This document shows positions 17,799 to 24,265 of a DNA stretch of 24,265 nt, in pieces (the stretch's first letter is position 1; the number at the start of each line of letters is the position of its first letter). The position numbers and the translations under genes are program-made. Source of the stretch: Saccoglossus kowalevskii (lineage: Eukaryota; Hemichordata; Enteropneusta; Harrimaniidae); assembly GCF_000003605.2 (NCBI RefSeq), contig NW_003145783.1:699483-723747 (forward strand), read 5' to 3'. The notes beneath the pieces were generated by a model, which did not search any database, was not told the origin of the DNA, and worked only from the letters and a program-made list of their open reading frames with translations.

Positions 17799-20354
17799 GG
17801 TATGACGTAGTTCGTAATCATTACGGCGTAATGCATGCATCAATATCAGACAGGTTTACAAGGTCATGTCAACCTCATAACAAATCGAGTCTGTACAAAC
17901 ACCAACTAAATCGTTTAAGCATGTTGTTGTTTTTTTGTTTCGTAAGGTTAAATCTTTCGCACCATAACGGGGGGGGGGGTAATATAAAGGTTAGCCTTGA
18001 CATTAGCCGTGGGCACTTTCACACGTGAGTCTCTCCAAGTACCTAGTATCGTAGTGAGCTAAATAAAGCTAATTATCTAATTAAAATGAGATTAAGCCAT
18101 CATTGAATGTGGAATTACATTAGACTTGTTTTCAATAAAACTTAACTAGTCGAAATTGGGAGCATTCCCCGTTTATCGTGTTTCCTTTTTTTCTACGAAA
18201 ACACCAGGGTGGCTAAGAACTAGTAATGCGACGACACAAACAGGATGTCGGTAAACCACGCGATATACGAAGCTCAACATAATTTAATTAAGGTTAAGTA
18301 CACCAGTCCTAGATGTTTTTTGTGGTCAGGTTATTGACACCACTCACCAGTATAACGTTTAGGAGTCAAACGTTTGAAATCATTGGCTGTAAGAGTGGGG
18401 TCTGTGAAATGGTTTTTTGTGCTATTTTATTCATTTATTTCTGTTTTTCTTATCAGAGCCACGCTAATTGATTGTATGGATTTTTTTATGGTGTCTAGTT
18501 TGCAGTCTCTTAAAAAAATTCTCGGCCACTCCCGTGATTTTAAATATAGAATTTCTTTAGATGTTTAGTCTACTCTGAACTGTGACTGCGTATATTTGGA
18601 TGTGTTTACTATTCGAATGTTTTTACCCATATATTCGAGCAACGAACGCGAGTACACTTGTAATGTCATCGACGTACTTATACTTCAAAAACAGAATCGA
18701 AATATTTGTATGTGATATCAGGAAATCCGTTATAACTATTTTGACATCACTATAAATATACCACTGCAATATACTAGTAAGCTATAGGCAGTTTCAACAA
18801 AACGTCATTTGTTTACATTTTTCCAACCAACTTGCGATGCGAATTTCCGATAACTAAATTCGCTCACTGATCAGTACTAGCCCGCCCTGAACGGCCAGTT
18901 CTTGTCGATCAGGTTCTGTATTCTCGCACGCACGCGAAACGAGTGCGACGGTATGTACTTCGACACTTATTCCATTTTGTATGTTGCAATCAACAACTCA
19001 CACGAAAATGAATAATAACTTAGTTTATCACTTGCCAAATCATCATAGTATGACATGAAACAAGGGGTATTCGTATTCTTCTATTCTGTTTTACGTCACA
19101 GACCAAACTACTTTCTTTGCATCAAAACGACCCAACGCAAAGTGTACGCACATATTGTTTTATTGTTTGCTCACATAAATTTGAGTAAATTTTACGGCGA
19201 TGATGGACACCGAATCGTCGAATCGTAGATGGCGATTAGAGTTATTTCAATTGACGATTGACAGAGTCTCATGGTGGTGATCAAGCCAGAACTACAAAAA
19301 CACCATCGAAGCCGATAGTGGACGATGTCGCATAAGTTTTAGTTCAAGATAAAGCAAATATGACTTTGGCACTATTTATTCGTCTTAATCAAGAACCGGG
19401 GTTGCTTCGTGTTTTGTTGCTTGATTGACACCCGCAACACAAACATAGTATTACGACAAGCTATGTGTTCATCTTGGGGCATATTGAAAAGAGATCTCTA
19501 TTACAATTTAATTTCCATATCGATATTATTTTCTATGAGGTCTGTCTGGTCTGTTCATGTCCATGAAATCGTAGCGATGATGACACGTTGCCTCACAGTC
19601 TCTTTCATTCGCTGTTTCTTTACCAAAAATGTAGCCCACGAACGAACCCACTATTTGTACATATCAGCAAATCCACGACTTTTCCCATACACATTTCTAC
19701 TTCCTTTCACGGAACCAAACCATCATCGTTTTTTTTTTATTTAGTTTATCGTATTGTATTTGTTCGTTTTGCAAGGAATTGCAAGAACGTTTCAATATGG
19801 CAATTTCCGGTTTAAATTAAATCGAAAATGGCTACCAAACCAGTCGACTAATCAAAATTCTTAAAGTTAGGTGCACAAATTCTCATAGTCCCCAAGGAAA
19901 CGGTGGAAGAACAGGAATGAGTACCCTAATAAATATCGGGGTAGGGTCAGGTCAGGAATGTAATAACATACCATTTTTTTATTATCAAAAACAGAGATAT
20001 CAGAATAGCCTAGTATTAGATCCGTAACAGCTAATTAACTATCTATAATTGACCACTAAGCATTTTATTCTGGAATAAAAAGTTTATTATTTCGTAAGAA
20101 TGTCATTATTATGTGATAGCGATTATGTTACACTGTGTTAAACTCGTTGAAATAAAATAAAACAATGATCGTAAAGAAATTGAGTAACTGTTAGGCTTGT
20201 AGCATGAAATTATTCCATGCGGTAATTCCTACAAAAAAGAATATTTAATTTCTTTTTGACTCTATCATTTACGGATTGAGTATGATCAATTGTATTATTA
20301 TAAATTTTAACTAACGACAACACATAATACATTGACGACAATAAAGAACAATAT
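17799..20354. other. Intergenic region between genes A and C
   Basis: About 2.6 kb upstream of gene A and downstream of gene C. It has a G10 run at about 17,970. Open frames at 17744-18028, 18374-18568, 19409-19744 and 19588-19815 (plus) carry no start context, splice partner or motif. No gene, repeat family or RNA is supported. Confidence 0.45.
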
Positions 20355-20383
20355 ACGATTGAATGCATTTAATATAATATATG

Positions 20384-20389
20384 TTTATT
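20384..20389 (-). terminator. Gene C poly(A) signal
   Basis: The minus strand reads AATAAA, about 220 bp after the gene C stop. Further AATAAA copies at about 20068-20090 could serve a longer transcript. Confidence 0.5.
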
Positions 20390-20610
20390 AAAAGTGCAGG
20401 TTACCAAACTAATTCAGATACTCAATAAATTGTTATTGAAAGTCGAGAAAAAGATTATACAAAGATTGACATAGCTCGCACAATGTAGAAATATCCCTGA
20501 GGAATAATTGTTCGGAGATTGTTATCCTTGATCTTAGCTCACGTATTTCATATAAATTGACATATCTCTGTACGTTATTATATTTTCTGTGTGTGGTCCA
20601 TACACGATGA

Positions 20611-20633
20611 CTATTCGATATCTAAAGCAAGCA
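20611..20633 (-). CDS. Gene C terminal coding exon
   Basis: The acceptor tttttattttcag gives G|TG CTT GCT TTA GAT ATC GAA TAG in phase. The 3' UTR follows to the AATAAA at 20384-20389. Confidence 0.65.
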
Positions 20634-23600
20634 CTGAAAATAAAAACACATAATAAAAATATACCAGTTTACGTGAAAAATAATGTAAACGGACTGAATC
20701 AAATATTATTTATTGCAGTATCTTCTATTAAATAATAAAACCACAGGGGAAATGGCAACATTCTACAAATATTTATGTAAATGACAACATATTACCTTCA
20801 CATGATCGTCCGTCGTCACCTAGTTGAAATCCATCTATGCAGTGGCAAGTAAAGCTCCCCACAGTGTTTTCACATATTTGCTCACAGTTATCATCGTAAT
20901 TGTAACACTCGTCAATATCTGAAAAATAGAATGACTCTCATATTAATACATTATAGTCTTTTAATCGAACAATTTATTTTATACATGCTCTTTTTTAGTT
21001 TGAAATTGTTAAATGTTATATCATTGGACACTACGTTTTCTTTTATATCTATATTATGTATATTACACATCACTAAAAGTTCTCGTAAACAACAACAACG
21101 TACCATAGCAAAACGATCCGTCCTGTATGTAGCCAGCACCACATGAACATGTGAAACTTCCCGGCGAATTGATACAATGTAGTTCTCCACACGGATTATT
21201 ATCATCAGAACATTCATCAATGTCTGAAATCAATCAATCAATCAATCAATCAAGATAGTAATTAAATACATACATATTAGTATCGCTCATAACAGACAGT
21301 GTACTTAGACATTTCGTGGAGCTCAATTACCTGTACATGAACCGTCCTCTTCTACCATCATGTATCCCGTGTCACACGAACACTGGAAACCTCCAGGTGT
21401 ATTTGTACAAACATACTCACAGTCAACATTATCATCCGTACACTCATCAATGTCTATTAAGAAAGAAACAGCACTTTCATATATAAAAAAAAATGATTTG
21501 GGTCTTTGAACGCTCGCAACGACACACATACAGTAAAATGCTCTTTTTGTATTACATGTATTTGACAAAACAACGCGTATACGAATATGATTTTGTGGTG
21601 TGTACGTATTACCCACCTGTACAAGTCATACCGTTGTCTTCTAGAGTGTATCCTGCATTGCACTGGCAATTGAAACTACCGGCCGTGTTTATACAGGTAT
21701 GATTGCATCCACCATTTAAGTCATTGCATTCATTTACATCTAAAACCAAACACAAGTCGTAATCATTTCAAAGATGCTTCATGAAATAAGTTAAACAAAT
21801 ATCACAACGTCAGTTACAACTATAAAACATAATGGAAATACAATGCGGCACCGAAATGCGACCAATTACTGATATGAAGGATTATACAAATCGTATTTAC
21901 AATTACTTTGTGACAAATGTTTATTGTAATAGAGTGTTTTAATTACATAAATACTTCTCTATCAGAAACTTGCCATTACTGTCTAATTTAGCAAAACAGA
22001 GAATATATATCAATTTACGTAAAAACTATGTAAATACCTGTGCATATATTCAAATCTGATGTAAAACCTGTGTTACACTGACAATCGTAACTTCCATCGG
22101 TATTAATACATATGTGAGCACATCCACCGTTGTCATCGTTACACTCGTTCAAATCTGCATAGACAACAATACTCACAGTTATGTTTGACGATGATGTAAC
22201 ACAACATTCGATGTAAAACATGATTGTCACCTTCAGTAAAACTGTATGATATGACACGTGACTCATCATACACTTTTATATAAAGGCAGATACATTGTTC
22301 ATTTTCAATATCGTCTGATAAAACACCGTCATCGTGTCATTATAAGTAATATTTGAATGTTGGTTCATTGCCGGAAATACGTTATTAAATTAGGATATTT
22401 ATTAACTTAGCAGCGTCCACTCACCTTCACATGAAGCACCGTCATTTCCCATGGTGTACCCTGCATTACACTGACAATGGTGACTTCCAGCTGTGTTCAC
22501 ACAGCTGTGTTCACATCCGCTGTTGTCAGCAATACATTCATTGACATCTGTGTTTAAAAGTTACAATTGCAATTTAAAAGTTATTGACAAAAGCTAGAAC
22601 ATATCAATATCATATGTACAAAATCCATCAGTAGTGTGCACATTCGCAATGTATTAAGCAATTGTATAAATGTAATACTCACATATGGTAAAATGTAAAA
22701 CCCACACTATAAAGTTAGAATACTACTGTTTAACTGTGTTGCATGGAAGTACCTGGATTGTACCTTGTTGTTGGTGATACAAATGTTTATGGAGACCGTT
22801 AGTTTGTTATGTAAGACATATTTTTGAATTTCACAGTACGATTATGTTGGGATAGATCAGCAAAGTACACAAAAAAAAAGATATGACTTGATTTGACATA
22901 TGTTCACATTACCTATACATGTCTCCCCGTCTGTTCCTGGTTCATATCCCGTATCACATACACACATATAACTCCCAAGGGTATTAATACATGTTTGACT
23001 GCAGTCACCATTGTTAACACTGCACTCATTCACATCTAAATTAAAAACAGAATAATGTTTAGTATATATTCGTATTCAGGATATGAATAACAATCGCTCG
23101 GGATTAAATAGTTAATCACGATTTGCAAAAATCTGCATAGAACTGACATTTTTACCACCTCCTACTGAGTTTAGACCAAACAATCTAAAATGTATACATG
23201 TGTATAAGAGGTTGATAATCAAACCCACAAACTCTCATTTTGAGATCACTCTCCCTGTCACGGGAATGACAACTGATCTCCAAAAATTCGCTCATTACTG
23301 AGCGAGCTAGCGAAAACCCCAATCCAAGCTGATTGCTTGATCATTTTACATCCAAACAGCGTGAAATTTGTATACAAATATGAATTTTCTTAAAAATCAG
23401 ACAAACTTGGCGGTTTTTAAAAATAAAAAGCTGAATTAAAACACGGCAGTGACTTTTTTCACAAACCGGTTCAACACATGGGAGCAATTAATTCGTGCCA
23501 CGTTCTGAAGAAAGTAAATGCCACGGACAATGTAACTGAAAACACGATATCAACATAATAATTCGGTATTTCGTATACTATACAAGGCACAGTAATAAAA

Positions 23601-24182
23601 TTACGGGTGTCATTCGATATTTCAATTCAACTAATTCTTCACCTACAGAATGATTGTACAATCACTAGGAGTAAAATGAATTGTGTTTTGAATCAAGATT
23701 AATTTGAATGAAGTTAGGCTACTTATCCTGAACAAAAAAATGTTTATGTCACGTGCGATCTGTATCATAATATAAATATCAGAATTAAACTTGTCTCACT
23801 TAAAATAACAGTGACAATTCAATACCTGCACATGCTCGCTCGTCTTCATCTAAAATGTACCCAAAGCTACACAAACACATAAAACTTCCAGGTGCATTTG
23901 TACATCCTTGATCACAATCATTTGTTGCCAACATGCATTCATCAATATCTGTGTGGAAAACGTGAACCAATATATTATTGAGGTTGGTGATATCAAGAGT
24001 ATATGGAAACCCGTCCGTTACTCAATCGCCTACTAGTGAAACCGAACTCTTTGTCTAACCTGCACACGTCTTTCCATCTGTCTCCAGAATATATCCAAGG
24101 TCACATTGACATTGGTAGCTGCCAGCTAAGTTCAAACATACATGGTCACATCCACCATTCATATCTGTGCACTCGTCGACGT
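20611..24182 (-). CDS. Gene C: secreted multi-cbEGF protein, C-terminal part
   Basis: Nine consecutive cbEGF exons, each a single repeat in phase 1-1, enter from the right edge: 24060-24182, 23826-23948, 22913-23035, 22425-22547, 22038-22154, 21617-21739, 21331-21453, 21104-21223 and 20796-20918. A last exon at 20633 adds VLALDIE and the stop. Seven exons are exactly 123 nt, the others 117 and 120. All keep D-V/I/L-D/N-E-C and six cysteines, and CxN at the Asn/Asp hydroxylation site. Tandem cbEGF arrays form calcium-stiffened rods in the extracellular matrix. The eight-cysteine TB modules of fibrillin/LTBP are absent here, so I do not call it fibrillin. No membrane segment follows the array. 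The last two repeats match those of gene A one for one, so its head may be a TSP1/poly-Arg exon beyond the edge. The 5' end is missing. Confidence 0.92.
20796..20918 (-). CDS. Gene C cbEGF exon 9 (last)
   Basis: [16 protein letters not shown] with [12 protein letters not shown]. It is the counterpart of gene A cbEGF 3, with phase-1 donor SCE-G|gt. Confidence 0.93.
21104..21223 (-). CDS. Gene C cbEGF exon 8
   Basis: [17 protein letters not shown] with [10 protein letters not shown] and the short loop [11 protein letters not shown]. It is the counterpart of gene A cbEGF 2. Its acceptor is preceded by a GATT tetranucleotide repeat. Confidence 0.93.
21228..21252. repeat. (CAAT)n microsatellite
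   Basis: Six perfect tetranucleotide units. On the gene strand they read (GATT)n and stand where the polypyrimidine tract of the gene C exon 8 acceptor should be. Confidence 0.95.
21331..21453 (-). CDS. Gene C cbEGF exon 7
   Basis: [16 protein letters not shown] with [12 protein letters not shown] and an acidic last loop (MMVEEDGSC). Confidence 0.93.
21617..21739 (-). CDS. Gene C cbEGF exon 6
   Basis: [16 protein letters not shown] with [12 protein letters not shown] and [13 protein letters not shown]. It is close to exon 4 in its second half, which suggests local exon duplication. Confidence 0.93.
22038..22154 (-). CDS. Gene C cbEGF exon 5
   Basis: [16 protein letters not shown] with [10 protein letters not shown]. 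The shortest repeat (117 nt): the last loop [11 protein letters not shown] has lost two residues. Confidence 0.93.
22425..22547 (-). CDS. Gene C cbEGF exon 4
   Basis: [16 protein letters not shown] with [12 protein letters not shown]. The aromatic residue of the calcium/hydroxylation pattern is replaced by His, the only such change among the twelve repeats in this window. Confidence 0.93.
22548..22912 (-). other. Gene C intron between cbEGF 3 and 4
   Basis: 365 bp, AT-rich, with no visible structure. Confidence 0.6.
22913..23035 (-). CDS. Gene C cbEGF exon 3
   Basis: [16 protein letters not shown] with [12 protein letters not shown], 41 residues. It is separated from exon 2 by the largest intron of the array (790 bp). 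Confidence 0.93.
23036..23825 (-). other. Gene C intron between cbEGF 2 and 3
   Basis: 790 bp. At 23287-23314 an imperfect inverted motif (TTCGCTC, then GAGCGAGCTAGCGAA) could form a small hairpin. Nothing else is supported. Confidence 0.5.
23826..23948 (-). CDS. Gene C cbEGF exon 2
   Basis: Starts [15 protein letters not shown]. The loop CDQGC has three residues between cysteines instead of the usual four, with [10 protein letters not shown] following. Confidence 0.93.
24060..24182 (-). CDS. Gene C cbEGF exon (first in window)
   Basis: [16 protein letters not shown], then [12 protein letters not shown], 41 residues. The acceptor tatcacag faces the right edge, so at least one exon lies beyond it. 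Confidence 0.93.
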
Positions 24183-24265
24183 CTGTGATAAAGATCTGAG
24201 ATCTGAGTATTTCCTTATATCATGTAAAGCAGCGTTCTCTGATATTGTGTCTTTTTGTTGTTGTT

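Noticed and set aside
19409-19815. Overlapping plus-strand frames of 75-111 codons between genes A and C
   Set aside because: Low-complexity residues, no splice signals and no start context; chance frames.
20796-24182. Gene C as a fibrillin or LTBP
   Set aside because: No eight-cysteine TB module is present in the nine repeats, and the C-terminus is a seven-residue tail, not a fibrillin C-domain.

Overview
The window looks like nuclear DNA from an animal, probably a marine invertebrate. It is AT-rich, its genes are split by many GT-AG introns, and it has CA, CAAT and GGTT microsatellites and a small inverted-repeat transposon. The secreted proteins combine thrombospondin type 1 (TSP1) and calcium-binding EGF (cbEGF) modules, which is an animal signature. 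I cannot place the species; a deuterostome is a guess. There is no sign of bacterial organisation, CRISPR, rRNA or tRNA genes, or LTR/virus-like elements.

Left part (1-6,600), two genes on the minus strand. Gene D (1-1,413, running off the left edge) is an intracellular-looking protein I do not recognise, with two short 5' exons and a 99-codon open exon. Gene E (1,934-6,515) is a five-exon membrane protein resembling the TMEM272 family. Its promoter carries a four-fold AAGTGA/GAAAGT tract of IRF/ISRE type next to a TATA-like box.

Middle (6,600-10,870) is gene-poor. It holds a CRE-CCAAT pair, a weak two-exon small-protein candidate (gene F, minus), an orphan donor exon (plus), and a diverged duplicated block with a small perfect hairpin.

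Right part (10,870-24,265) is a cluster of three related secreted-protein genes. Gene B (plus) has a poly-arginine/TSP1 exon, an odd acidic cysteine exon and a tiny last exon. Gene A (minus, 239 aa, apparently complete, with a TATA box and a non-coding first exon) has a signal peptide, poly-arginine, TSP1, a short EGF and three cbEGF repeats, ending in a tiny last exon. Gene C (minus, entering from the right edge) has at least nine cbEGF exons and another tiny last exon. A resembles B at its head and C at its tail, so the three look like products of tandem duplication with loss or gain of phase-1 cbEGF exons. A and B converge, and their poly(A) signals lie 27 bp apart, so their transcripts probably overlap at the 3' ends. 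Introns of this cluster carry a degenerate ~27-bp minisatellite (B intron 2) and a ~509-bp inverted-repeat element (A).

All gene models come from reading splice signals and frames by eye, without transcript data or database searches.
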